From Branchiostoma floridae (taxonomy: Eukaryota; Chordata; Leptocardii; Amphioxiformes; Branchiostomatidae): a stretch of DNA of 64,000 nucleotides. Both the position numbers and the translations under genes were made by a program. The notes under the pieces are model-generated. The model was given only the letters and a program-made list of their open reading frames with translations, was not told where the DNA came from and made no database searches. The stretch covers positions 13,412,432-13,476,431 of the forward strand of contig NC_049993.1 in assembly GCF_000003815.2 (NCBI RefSeq). Reading direction: 5' to 3'. Of the stretch, positions 37,968 to 48,245 are shown piece by piece. How positions within the stretch are numbered: position 1 is the first letter of the stretch; the number at the start of each line of letters is the position of its first letter.

Positions 37968-38629
37968 GGTATCGGACCGGAGTTTCTTTTACGATTTCGG
38001 AGGTTGGCGGGCAGCCTCAGGCCGAAGGGCTACAGTTCCGCTAGTAAACGTAGGACGCGAAACTTAATCAATATGGCGGAAAGCCGTTTACTGTCTCTTT
38101 CCGACAAACCTATTGGTACCGTCTGTTGCCTCTTTATTTTGGTTAGAATATGTAGTAAAATTTTAATTTTGGACCCGAAAACTATCATTTTTTAACACTT
38201 TTTTGATCGAAGCTGCTTGGAAAAAACGAATTTTCCCAGGATAACGGCCTACGTGGTAGAGAAGCTAAATTCTTCATGTTTGTGTAAAATGAAAATAAAA
38301 AAATTCCATGTGATAACTTTTTTGCAATCTCCGATGACGTCATTTCTTCGAAATCGCATGAAAAACGCCGCTATTTGGGTCATCAGGCGAAAAAACCGCA
38401 TCACCGTTGCAGCGGACTAATACAAAAATGGTTTCGCTGGCCGACCAACTACTCCTCGCACAAAAACAATACAACCCACGGGCTTTTCAGAAAATACGAC
38501 AAATCTATGCTCAGCTATAACGATCACCAAGCCATAGGGAGCAAAAGTTAGGGAGACAACAGCGCACTTCCGGCCTATTACACCACCCTTCCGCCAACTC
38601 CGGTCAGATTTGAACTCCGACCCGGAACC
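37968..38629 (+). repeat. 662-bp direct terminal repeat, copy 1
   Basis: Identical to copy 2 at an offset of 1802 bp. Flanked by AGAA on the left and TTAA on the right. The small frames in it (38004-38195, 38217-38420) repeat unchanged in copy 2 because the DNA repeats. They are not evidence of coding. Confidence 0.95.
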
Positions 38630-39577
38630 TTAAGAGGGACATTTTTTCTCAATATGTATTTTTATTACTTAAAAAGTTCATATCTACCATATATCCAAAT
38701 TTGGTTTGTCTCCGATGGTTACTTTTCCCACAGGAGCGGTTTAAAGTCAGGTCAAAAACACTGTATTTTGAGGCTATCAAGCCTAGATGCATATTGAACC
38801 TACGTTATAATACAGAAACATTAAAAAACATGCTTTTTTCTGACATCGCTTTTCTGAAAACGGATAAAATGGGGTGCAAAGTCTGCCCATAAACTTGTCC
38901 GGGAAAGTATGTGCACTCTCCGTCGTTTCGGTGCTACACATCGGTAGAAAACCGTCTTTAAAAGTTGGCATCGCTGACGTCACGGAGTGACGTCAGAGGT
39001 TGCTCAAGGAAAACAGCAGGGGGTCGCGTTTTAAGTTCGTCGCTTGTAAGTAAAATGAAGAATGTGCCAGATTTTGACATGGACCAGTAGACCAGATCTC
39101 ACACTTTCAGAATCAAACGCGTCCGACACCAAACTCTTAACTACTTCGCCGTGAACGGCCCCTTAAGAAGCACAATACGCCCCAAATGTGTGCAAGAATG
39201 CATTCTTACACAGTGCAAAGCACAAACTGGATCTTATTGTCGGCGCTAGAAGCGGGCAGTTGGAATAAGCGCGGCAAAGATGTGTAGTGCTTTTAATAGG
39301 CTATTACTACATACCACCGAAAGAAAAAAAGATCGCCGCGTTAAGGAGCTATGAACCGAAAGTCAGTAAACCCAGTTTCTCCTTAAGTTAGGGCTTAAAG
39401 CACCAAGATTTCAGCTTTAATGCCCATTTAAGTCATACTAATGCACGGCATCGCGAACATATGCGATAGGTGAACGACAGAGGTCGGCTCCAATCAAATG
39501 ACATAGAGAAAGATATGATTTTGGAAAATTCTGCCCGCCAGAATCGATCAAAGTTGCCCGTAATGGTAGTTCTAAGG

Positions 39578-39612
39578 GGGGGGGGGGGGGGTGAAAAGGG
39601 GGGAGGGGGGCG
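39578..39612. repeat. Poly-G simple repeat
   Basis: A run of 16-18 G followed by GTGAAAAGGGGGGAGGGGGG, inside the LTR-like element. Confidence 0.9.
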
Positions 39613-39769
39613 CCTAGGGCCTGTACATGAATATGCTGACTTTTTAACTAGAAAAATGAAAAACGGTGTTTGTTTTTACACAATATAACGACATCTGATG
39701 GAAACTTTAAAATGCGTCGAAATTACGTCATCTATGACGTCATATAAGGTACAAGCGCCGCCCTATTAA

Positions 39770-40431
39770 GGTATCGGACCGGAGTTTCTTTTACGATTTC
39801 GGAGGTTGGCGGGCAGCCTCAGGCCGAAGGGCTACAGTTCCGCTAGTAAACGTAGGACGCGAAACTTAATCAATATGGCGGAAAGCCGTTTACTGTCTCT
39901 TTCCGACAAACCTATTGGTACCGTCTGTTGCCTCTTTATTTTGGTTAGAATATGTAGTAAAATTTTAATTTTGGACCCGAAAACTATCATTTTTTAACAC
40001 TTTTTTGATCGAAGCTGCTTGGAAAAAACGAATTTTCCCAGGATAACGGCCTACGTGGTAGAGAAGCTAAATTCTTCATGTTTGTGTAAAATGAAAATAA
40101 AAAAATTCCATGTGATAACTTTTTTGCAATCTCCGATGACGTCATTTCTTCGAAATCGCATGAAAAACGCCGCTATTTGGGTCATCAGGCGAAAAAACCG
40201 CATCACCGTTGCAGCGGACTAATACAAAAATGGTTTCGCTGGCCGACCAACTACTCCTCGCACAAAAACAATACAACCCACGGGCTTTTCAGAAAATACG
40301 ACAAATCTATGCTCAGCTATAACGATCACCAAGCCATAGGGAGCAAAAGTTAGGGAGACAACAGCGCACTTCCGGCCTATTACACCACCCTTCCGCCAAC
40401 TCCGGTCAGATTTGAACTCCGACCCGGAACC
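39770..40431 (+). repeat. 662-bp direct terminal repeat, copy 2
   Basis: Identical to copy 1. Flanked by TTAA on the left and AGAA on the right. Confidence 0.95.
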
Positions 40432-40706
40432 AGAAGAACAAAGAAATCGATCAAAATGCTTGTATCCAAGGAGATGTAGAAATCGCGACTTTTCTCGTGA
40501 CGTTTTTCGGAGGTTACACAATTTTTAAAACGGAGGATATCCGTAAAAAGCACATAATCTCTAGACAAGAGTACATACAATACGCAGCCAAAATAGCTCA
40601 AACCAAGAACGACTGGTACGTCTACTTGGACATATTATCACAACGTGCCCTGAAGCCGGCCGGCTTAACAACCATGTCGACCGCGTGGGCTTTAAACAGA
40701 ATATGA
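40431..40706 (+). other. Unrecognised open frame abutting the LTR-like element
   Basis: The frame is open from the element boundary to TGA at 40704-40706 (about 91 codons). It has protein-like composition, e.g. ISRQEYIQYAAKIAQTKNDW and LKPAGLTTMSTAWALNRI. No ATG opens it near the left edge. In the other flank of the element, TACTTTTTCGCACTGCAG at 37949-37966 looks like a 3' splice acceptor or a continuation in the same frame. The element may therefore have landed at the start of an exon or inside an older element's gene. No family is recognised. The assembly gap begins 217 bp downstream. Confidence 0.35.
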
Positions 40707-40923
40707 AACAGTGTGAACTCACCGGTATCAACTCTGTCTTAGGCGTTGATTCGCAAATCTCTTGGACCAATCTTGGAGAGAAGCGTTGAATTCACGACTT
40801 AGAAGCGTTTAAAGATACTGGACAATTTCAGTGTGCTTACAACAGTAAATGTAACCTATATAACGACGCCGGTCAGTTTGGCTGGACGCGATGTCTAAAT
40901 ATAGAAGGGTAATGCAGTGCTTC

Positions 40924-41196
40924 NNNNNNNNNNNNNNNNNNNNNNNNNNNNNNNNNNNNNNNNNNNNNNNNNNNNNNNNNNNNNNNNNNNNNNNNNNNNN
41001 NNNNNNNNNNNNNNNNNNNNNNNNNNNNNNNNNNNNNNNNNNNNNNNNNNNNNNNNNNNNNNNNNNNNNNNNNNNNNNNNNNNNNNNNNNNNNNNNNNNN
41101 NNNNNNNNNNNNNNNNNNNNNNNNNNNNNNNNNNNNNNNNNNNNNNNNNNNNNNNNNNNNNNNNNNNNNNNNNNNNNNNNNNNNNNNNNNNNNNNN
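40924..41196. other. Assembly gap (273 N)
   Basis: Unsequenced. The right edge begins TATATATAAC, so an AT microsatellite may lie inside. Confidence 1.
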
Positions 41197-41204
41197 TATA
41201 TATA

Positions 41205-41390
41205 ACTTGAGAAGCAATGGGTGGATTGTCACGGAATTTAGTATACTGTATGGCTAGGTCTGGAAGAAATGATTAGATTTTGGCCCTCATTGCCTTAGCA
41301 CTGCAATTGAACTTGTGTTTTTAATATCTTCTGTTCTGGACAACCTATGGTCATCATTTTGGGTTAGTAGACAACTCTTGTACTCGGAGG
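41205..41390 (+). repeat. CTAGCGGC dispersed repeat, diverged copy 1
   Basis: ACTTGAGAAGCAATGGGTGG, then ATTGTCACGGAATTTAGTAT, TTTTGGCCCTCATTGCC, GCACTGCAATTGAACTTG and CCTATGGTCATCATTTT align in order with the copies at 43666 and 47080. All three start with a GAGAAGCxxTGG segment and end in a CTATGGTC segment. Confidence 0.6.
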
Positions 41391-42857
41391 AAAGTGACAT
41401 TGGTTTGAGCCCTCTTGCAGCTTTCTTTGCCACTGCAAGGGCATTTCATTGCAGCCCTTGTTGATAAAACATAGAAGGGATTTTATCGATATCGAAACGT
41501 TTATATAGAAAATGAGATGTCACGGTAAATTAGTTTTCTTTTCCTTGATTGTCAATCTTTTTTTGTGTGTCAAACCAAGGAGCTGTCATCAACGTTGGTG
41601 CTAATTGGTTTAGCTATTTACATACGGTGTTTGTTGTGAAATAAGATCCACCCAAGCTATTACTAAATATAGGTCATGGCAACAAAGACTGTGTATTCCT
41701 TCTCCTTAGAAACTGATCCCTTTTCTAACCAACAGCGCTAAGACACCCCCCCCCCCCCTACCGCAATTAGGTTTGTTATTTTGTAACACTGCTAAATCGT
41801 AGATTACTCGCAATTAAGGTATTATCTCCAAGTCGGTGTGCTATTGTGAGAAAAAACAATGAAAAAGATACCTATCGAGGTAGTTGAGCTAGGAGCCAAG
41901 ATCCAGTCAAAACCTGAATTGTCTACCCTATTTTCTCCGATTTTGAGAGAATTCAAAAGAAAACCAATTTTGCTCGACAGTTCTGCTATTGTGTTGCACC
42001 AGTATGTAGTATTACTAAAATGATTTCGGGATGGGCACATCAATACATTGCCTGGAAATCTCCGTGCACCATTAGTAATGTATGACTATTGATCGCTGAT
42101 GTTTCGATCGTGACTTTCGTACTTTATTAAGGACGATCACCTTACCAGACAACCGACTCTCCTGAAAGTATGTTCAGGTCAATCATGTGTTTTGTGGTAT
42201 TGGAGAAACAAAAAGGTTACTTTATACAAAAACAGCTGAGGTGATGACTGAGACAAAACGCATTTAGTTCCTTTAGACCCTGTCACAAAATCGCCGAGCT
42301 TAGGCCACATTTCGTGCACACCATACGGTCACCGAATTTAAAACTTCCATCGTACTTTCCCCTGAAAATCTAACGAATCACATTTGACATTTGAAAATTT
42401 GCGACAAGCTGTAAAAGTGGACACTAAAATCATACACCAATCAAACCCCCAAAAAGCTTTCTTTCGTTTCAAAATCACCTTCCTCATTGAGTGACCTTGA
42501 ACGTGACATAACCAGCCCCAAATTGCGTTTTGATTATTCGAATCTATCGGCCCCCTATGACGTCAGTCTCCCGCGTTTGACGTCATTCAAGCAATCATGT
42601 ACTCACGTTACTCGGATTTACCCACGTATGTATGATTGCAATTCTTCTGTCTGATTGAATTTTTCGTTTATCTTTATTTTCATTTCCGCTTTGAAATCCC
42701 CTCGTGTCTATTAGCAATAGCTTATATCATTTACATAAAGATTTTGGGTGTGTGGGTGATAATTGGTTATTGGTCATCAGTGGTCATTGCAATCTACTGA
42801 CCAGTCACGAGGGAAATGTTCAGAATGGAAAAGTGGAGGAATAGCGTTAGGTACACG
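41391..42857. other. Intergenic stretch, no gene seen
   Basis: Apart from the poly-C run no element or exon is supported. CCTATGACGTCAGTCTC and TTTGACGTCATTC near 42557-42588 are two CRE-like sites without a nearby gene. Confidence 0.5.
41744..41758. repeat. Poly-C simple repeat
   Basis: CACC followed by about 13 C. Confidence 0.9.
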
Positions 42858-43220
42858 TAGATATCGATAGATCGATCAATAGATACAGGTAGGTAGATAG
42901 GTGGAGAGAGAGAGATTGATAGATGGATGGATGGATAGATGGATTGACAGACTGACGGATAGGTAGATAGATAAATGGATGGATGGATAGATGGATGGAT
43001 GGGTAGGTGAAGAAATGTATAGATAGATAGATACATAGATAGATGGATGGATAGATAGATGGATAGATAGATAGATAGGTAGATAGATAGATAGATAGAT
43101 AGATAGACGGATAGATAGATGGATAGATAGATAGCTGGATAGGTAGATGGATAGATAGATAGATACATACATACATACATACATACATACATACATACAT
43201 ACATACATACATACATACAT
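42858..43220. repeat. Long (TAGA/GATG)n then (CATA)n microsatellite
   Basis: About 300 bp of TAGA with GATG/GACA variants, then about 56 bp of uninterrupted ATAC/CATA. The Tyr/Leu/Ser-rich frames of over 100 codons on the minus strand are products of this repeat. Confidence 0.95.
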
Positions 43221-43665
43221 AGACTCATATCAAGGTACATTAATTAAAAGATAATAGATAGATAGGTAGGTAGATAAGTAGGTAGATTGATAAATCTGTA
43301 GATATTTACAGATATGTAGGTACTAGGTACGTACGTAGTAGGTACACATATTTGATGTTATGTGAAAAGAAAAGTACCAGTGAACATTTCATTTAAGCAG
43401 GGGTCGAATACATGTCAAAGTATTACTTGCAATGATCTAATGACCTACAAGTGGCCGAATGACTTGTCATGCGATCCGGCTGCTATGTTCTCCATTTAGA
43501 TTCCCGGATATGTGCGGGGTTGTCATGACGCACATGGCCTGACAATGATCGATTCTGCACGGAATAATGTAACGTGACTTTTTTCCGGGAATGTACAGTA
43601 AAATCGAACCTAAATTGAATACTGTTTTACTGTAAATTCTCTTTGAATTTGAACACGGTACAAAT

Positions 43666-43712
43666 CCGTTTACGTTGTATGAGTGTGTGTGTCTGTGTCT
43701 CTCTCTGTGTGT

Positions 43713-43779
<67 letters not shown>

Positions 43780-43960
43780 GCACAACTCGAGAAGCCTTTG
43801 GTGGATTCTGATTATATTGAGTAGGACGAAAAATGAAGATCAAGATCCATAGTGGGCCTCCTAGCGGCTTTCAATGGAACTTCCGCTTTTGATACCTCGT
43901 ATTCTGGATATGCTATGGTCATGAGTTTTATACATACTAGTAGATATTTTTAGAATTCTG
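43666..43960 (+). repeat. CTAGCGGC dispersed repeat, copy 2, with embedded (GT)n
   Basis: CTCGAGAAGCCTTTGGTGG, then GGATTCTGATTATATTGAGT, GGGCCTCCTAGCGGCTTTCA, ATGGAACTTCCGC and GCTATGGTCATGA. The (GT)n at 43684-43777 replaces the TGTCTGTGTGTCT segment seen in the copy at 47080, so the microsatellite grew from the repeat itself. Confidence 0.65.
43684..43777. repeat. (GT)n microsatellite
   Basis: About 45 GT dinucleotides with a few interruptions near the start. Confidence 0.95.
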
Positions 43961-44397
43961 TGTCTACAAAGAAATTTGTGCGTTCCAGTCTTCTTTATGT
44001 GTATATCGTTTTGTACACCCTCCCTTACCTCATATACTCTGTATTGTCTATTCTGTTCAGTGTTTTCTGTAATAATACAAGCTCAAGAAAATTCTTGATA
44101 TTTAGGAGAATTTTTTCTTGATTTCGAAAAGTAGCAATGCTATCAAGTCAGCACTATTAATTGTTCTTTTTTCGTGAACTTGTCGTCTGACTTGATTTAG
44201 CGACGTACGGTGTAAATTGTATCAAAGGGACGTGACAGTGTCCGGAGAACAGTGTCCAGTGAAGTGTAGTGACCCTTCGTCCTCAAAACTACGTCCAGAG
44301 AGGTTAGTGACCCCCTCGTCTACCCAAAAATAAAATCTCAGACCAGCAGTCCCTGTGACCTTAGTGTAACATTATGACGACCTTTCAGAAGTATGTT
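43961..44397. other. Intergenic stretch, nothing recognised
   Basis: AT-rich sequence without a supported exon or element. Confidence 0.5.
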
Positions 44398-44664
44398 TAG
44401 CCTGGTAACCATACCATCGGGAGCTCGTTGCTATCTATACGGTGCTAGGAGTGTAGCCCGCCCGCCAAGTTCAATAGAGCACCCCGGTGGATTTATGGGG
44501 ATGGGTTAGGTTATATCGCTGCCGAAGATGACCAGTTAAACTTTTACTGCGTGAAACTTCTATATCATTTAAAATTACTACCGGAAAGATTACCCTAGCG
44601 ACAGAAAGCTTCATCTGCTACGCAGAGAGCATGGCCAATCCACGGCAGACTGGATACCAGGCTA
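44398..44664. mobile_element. Small TIR element with TAGCCTGGTA ends
   Basis: Left end TAGCCTGGTAACCA. The right end, read in reverse complement, is TAGCCTGGTATCCA. The interior of about 240 bp has no frame. Target duplication is unclear (TT/AA next to the ends). Confidence 0.5.
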
Positions 44665-44701
44665 AAACATGCTAGGTACAGAAGACAACCCCGGCACACG
44701 C

Positions 44702-44851
44702 TAATCTCCAAGCAGATCCTATGGTAGCATAATATAGTATAGTATCAAAAGCTGGCAAAGGAGTGTATCCAATGCACACCCCTAGGCCGGAACACTCCTT
44801 TGGAGATTTTTATACTATCTTATGCTGCTGTAGTATCTGCTTGGAGATTAG
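44702..44851. mobile_element. Foldback MITE family 'CTCCAAGCAGATCC', copy A
   Basis: The arms begin TAATCTCCAAGCAGATCCTA, then TGGTAGCATA. They close with TATGCTGC, then CTGCTTGGAGATTAG. About 150 bp is almost all inverted repeat, with a short unpaired centre. It is the same family as the element inside an intron of the second lipase (56209-56387). Confidence 0.8.
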
Positions 44852-45215
44852 GCACAACTACTTTTCTTTCCCTGCGGAATTTGCCAACTCTTTACTAAGT
44901 GTAGCCAGCCTGTCATCTATCGTGTTCTCGTCCGCCCTAACAGTAAATATGCGCCAAAGCAAGTTTACTGTTTCAACTCTGAGTCGGGAAACTGCCTCAA
45001 ATTGTTTGCCGTAGGCGTGTAATGGTTGTCAGAAGACGGTGGCGTGATCCAGTATGCCCATATTGCACTAATTGCATACTTTACATATGTGATGTCTTGT
45101 TGTCGTAACGGTTCAGAACCTATCGGTCATTGGTTCGAGTCCCCTCCCTTGTTGTGCCCTTATAATTAATTGGTAAAGGTTCAATACCCAGTTGTAAAAC
45201 CGGTAACATTAACTC

Positions 45216-45422
45216 ATCAACTCTCATAATTCCACCGGATGCCATAATACCACCACGTGAGAAAAAAATGCAATAATTCAAAGTAATTTCAAGAGATATC
45301 TAGATGTACCAATGCAGCATTAGTAACCCTGGCATGGGGTATATACGCTTCAGTTATTTGGGTGTTGAAGACAACTTTGATGTGGCGGTATTATGGCACC
45401 TGGTGGAATTATGAAAGTTGAT
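45216..45422. mobile_element. TIR element, 207 bp, arms of about 44 bp
   Basis: Left end ATCAACTCTCATAATTCCAC, then CGGATGCCATAATACCACCA. The right end in reverse complement is ATCAACTTTCATAATTCCAC, then CAGGTGCCATAATACCGCCA. The interior is non-coding. A tRNA-like B-box (TTGGTTCGAGTCCCC) at about 45130 just upstream hints at a SINE scrap, but no full structure was found. Confidence 0.7.
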
Positions 45423-46034
45423 GCTGACTTCGCTTGGGGTCGGGTAAAAGGCGGTAGTAGGAGATACCGTGCCGTAGACCAAATAACAGCCCACTGTCCC
45501 TACGGCATAAAAAAAAAAAACACGGAACAAGCTTTACCTACCTACCTACTGAGTTTACCATGCATAACAGATCCTTTCTAACTCATCTGTAACGTTGTAA
45601 TCATTTTCTTTCTTTTGTAATGGTGGTACGTCACAAATTTGTCGAAGACGGGCGTATTGTGACATAACACCGACATGTACAAGTATCTAAGACAGCTATT
45701 TTTCAGTAACAATACAGATGAAGCTGCAAGATATATGAAAGACTGTACTGATACTAACGTCCGTGCGGTTTGCGATCATAGAAGTCGATCGTACGACCAA
45801 TATGACCAGGCCCTATGATTAGTAGCTGAACCTCTAGTCTGTCTACAATGCTTGGAAAGGTAACGCTATGGTTTCCACTACAAAATCGGCGCTTTTACAT
45901 TCGTTTTAACTTTATGCGACATCGTATAAACTGTCATTGATATTGTTTATATCCATCTGACCTCATAACTTCTTTACTTTATGTACATATAAGTATTTGT
46001 ATCTGTTTTGAGTGTATGATATCTGTCCATCTAC

Positions 46035-46125
46035 TTACAATGTATATACTGTGTGTGTTTTTAATGAGCCCTGGAAGATTAGCTCAATGAGCTAAAGGGT
46101 ATCACAATAAACTCAAACAAATGAA
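46035..46125 (+). mobile_element. LINE 3' end (GGAAGATTAGCTC type)
   Basis: CCCTGGAAGATTAGCTCAAT, then GAGCTAAAGGGTATCACAAT and AAACTCAAACAAATG. This is a 3' UTR hairpin and a short A-rich tail as in CR1/L2-type LINEs. No coding part remains. Confidence 0.45.
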
Positions 46126-46854
46126 TTTTTAGCCTTCATATTTTCGTTTTGGAAGGAGAAAATTTTTTTTAAATCAAAATTTCGTTAATTTTTTTTAAAC
46201 CGATGGGTTGAAATAAATGATAGTTCCGGCCACAATATAACCGTAAGGCCAACATCCGAAAGGTCATACCAGTACAATCAAAACCGTTACCATTCAAATA
46301 TTTATCTGGTATGTTGATTGGTCAAACACCCATGCCTGAATCTGTAGCTAGCTAGCTAAGAATACTAGTCTTGTAAAAGAATGATTCTAAGTTTGTATTT
46401 TGACGTCATTTAGACTAAATATAGACATAGAATTGACATGTTTTCAATGGGAAAACACAAACATAGCGTGTCATGCAGTGATGTCGGATGATGTTTAGTT
46501 TGACTACAATACAGGATGACCACTTTCTTTAAGTGGATAAAGATCACGCGGCAGTGCGTAAACTATGTGGAGATGGCGAGGTAGTGACGTCATCTTTACC
46601 GGAAATTCTTTCAAGCTACTTCCAGCAACTCAACGTTCTAGTTACTTAGAATAAAGAGGTTTTGGCTATCAATAATGTATACAAGGGTTGAGTTTATTTC
46701 TTGTGACATGAAAGGTTTAACATTAACAATACTGTACGTGGGTTATTCTTCCCATCGATATATATGTTCTTTTATTTCTATAACATGTATAACTAAGAAA
46801 TTGTACTTTTAATAGTTGGTGTTAGCTTGTGTATTTTGTAGTATTAGCTTTCAT

Positions 46855-46915
46855 CATATCTTGTTATGACCTGTACTTAGCCCAGTGTGGCACAAAGGAG
46901 GTCTTCATTCATTGT
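46855..46915 (+). mobile_element. LINE 3' end related to the copy at 4080-4976
   Basis: TGTTATGACCTGTACTTAGC, then CCAGTGTGGCACAAAGGAGG and TCTTCATTCATTG match the tail at about 4915-4976 (GTGACCTGTACTTAGCTCGG, CAATAAAGGTCTTCATTC). Confidence 0.75.
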
Positions 46916-47079
46916 CACGACTTTTGTACTGGTAATATTTCAAATTAGACTTTTCGTTAAAACAATAATGATGTTGGAGACACAACCGCGACACCTAGCG
47001 GCCACACAGGGAGCTTGATACTGGCAAGAAATGTAATATTTTTGCAAGAATTTTTGAGACTTAGCAATATCATACATGT

Positions 47080-47330
47080 ACAAGTACCTTCGCCAAGAAG
47101 ATTAATACGTTCCATGTGCCGCTATGTCTGTGTGTCTTTGAACAGCTGTTAACTGAATAACTGGAGAAGCTGTGGATGGATTGTTATGATATTTAGGAGG
47201 CGAGTACAGGTCGAGAAAACAAAAGTTAAATTTGACAATGACCCTCTGGCGGCCCTTTCTGGCACTGCAGCAGAACTGCCAATTTCGATATCACATGCTA
47301 TGGTCTCGTGATTTTTAACTGATAGATAAC
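47080..47330 (+). repeat. CTAGCGGC dispersed repeat, copy 3
   Basis: GTACCTTCGCCAAGAAGATT, then TATGTCTGTGTGTCTTTG, AACTGGAGAAGCTGTGGATG, GATTGTTATGATATTTAGGA, GACAATGACCCTCTGGCGGC and CACTGCAGCAGAACTGCC. This is the longest and best preserved copy in the window. Confidence 0.65.
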
Positions 47331-48039
47331 ATTAAGTATGGTATAGTTAAAAGGTCTATAAATTCTTGAGACATGAATTTATTAACATTACTATGATTTA
47401 TTGTTTGGAACGGATGGCGAAGAACTGTGACGGTTGCATTGTTGTTTTCTTACTATTTCAATCGATTATGTCATTTTCTTGCGTTCATTTTTCCCCTTCA
47501 TACCACCCACCAGCCCTCATGAGGCGTACTGGTTGGTCCCTTACGAAATGACGTCACCAAATGATGTCCGCAATTTCCCGTGTTCTGAATAGTTGACCTT
47601 GCTGAGGTGAATCAGCCCTATATCGCATGATCAGGTCATGACAGTCGGTAAAGGGCATACCACAAAAGGTCACCATAGGTCACCCTGAGTGAAGCAAGCA
47701 GATTATTGGGATTCCGAATTTGGGACATGTCGACAGGAATCTATTGCGGCTCATTTTTTTGTCATCATCTGACATTGTCTTTAGTATAACTTCTACAGAA
47801 GCAGGCACGTAAATGCAAGATATTAATGGAAAGCCAATCTTTCAAGTGTCACACATAAGCAAAAACAATAATATTTTTATATTAATGATATAGCGCATAC
47901 GTTCTGCTACCATTTTCTGTTAAACAGACCATTACAGTGTGCCACTAGTACATGTATGTAATTAGGTCAGGTAGAGGCTTAAAAGCATGCCTTTATAAAA
48001 GCACACCGGTGGCAAAAACATGCAGATCGATAAAAAGGA
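47331..48039. other. Intergenic stretch, nothing recognised
   Basis: No exon or element supported. Confidence 0.5.
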
Positions 48040-48245
48040 TGTCCCTGTAGCTCAATTGCTAGCAGATCCGCACTGTTGACCTCCTGTTTCCGATTACATA
48101 TAGTTAGTGAGCTGGGAGACCCAGTTCGAATCCGGAGAGGGTTATGTTCCTGTTTGGGGCTGCACCGGTCTTTCGGAAGGGATGTAAAATTGGGGACCCG
48201 TGTTTTAGGAGGTGCCTCGAGTTACAATTACTGATTATTACTCAT
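48040..48245 (+). mobile_element. tRNA-derived SINE
   Basis: The A-box region is GTCCCTGTAGCTCAATTGCT at 48041. A perfect B-box GTTCGAATCC lies at 48124. The body reads GTTTGGGGCTGCACCGGTCT, TTCGGAAGGGATGTAAAATT, GGGGACCCGTGTTTTAGGAG, GTGCCTCGAGTTACAATTAC. The spacing between the boxes is too large for a tRNA. Related copies: 9686 (plus), 32440 (minus), 63435 (plus). Confidence 0.8.

Larger units (their letters stand above)
37968..40431. mobile_element. LTR-like element: two identical 662-bp direct repeats around a 1.14-kb non-coding interior
   Basis: The units 37968-38629 and 39770-40431 read identically throughout. The whole is bounded by the 4-bp direct repeat AGAA (37964-37967 and 40432-40435), as expected for an integrated LTR element. 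The interior (38630-39769) begins TTAAGAGGG and ends CCCTATTAA, with no gag, pol or other frame. Unusually, each unit starts GGTATCGGACCGGAGTT and ends AACTCCGACCCGGAACC, an imperfect 17-bp inverted repeat, instead of TG..CA. It could be a TRIM-like non-autonomous LTR retrotransposon or two copies of a TIR element moved as a composite. Identical repeats imply a young insertion or an assembly effect near the gap. Confidence 0.65.
45423..47079. other. Intergenic stretch with LINE 3' ends
   Basis: Two LINE-like 3' ends lie here: about 46035-46125 and 46855-46915 (described separately). Otherwise AT-rich, no exon supported. Confidence 0.5.

Noticed and set aside
38004-40222. Two pairs of identical small frames (63 and 67 codons)
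   Set aside because: The identity comes from the 662-bp direct repeat. No family resemblance, and the frames overlap the repeat's non-coding features.
40873-41232. Frames running through the gap
   Set aside because: They consist almost entirely of unknown bases.
42794-43240. Minus-strand frames of 114-148 codons rich in Tyr, Leu, Ser, Ile
   Set aside because: They are translations of the (TAGA)n/(CATA)n microsatellite in three frames at once, with no start context, splice sites or domain.
45085-45190. tRNA gene suggested by TTGGTTCGAGTCCCC
   Set aside because: Only the B-box arm is recognisable. No acceptor stem pairing or anticodon arm could be drawn.
48040-48140. tRNA gene
   Set aside because: Pol III A and B boxes are present, but they are too far apart and no cloverleaf with acceptor stem forms. 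It belongs to a SINE family with a shared 3' body.
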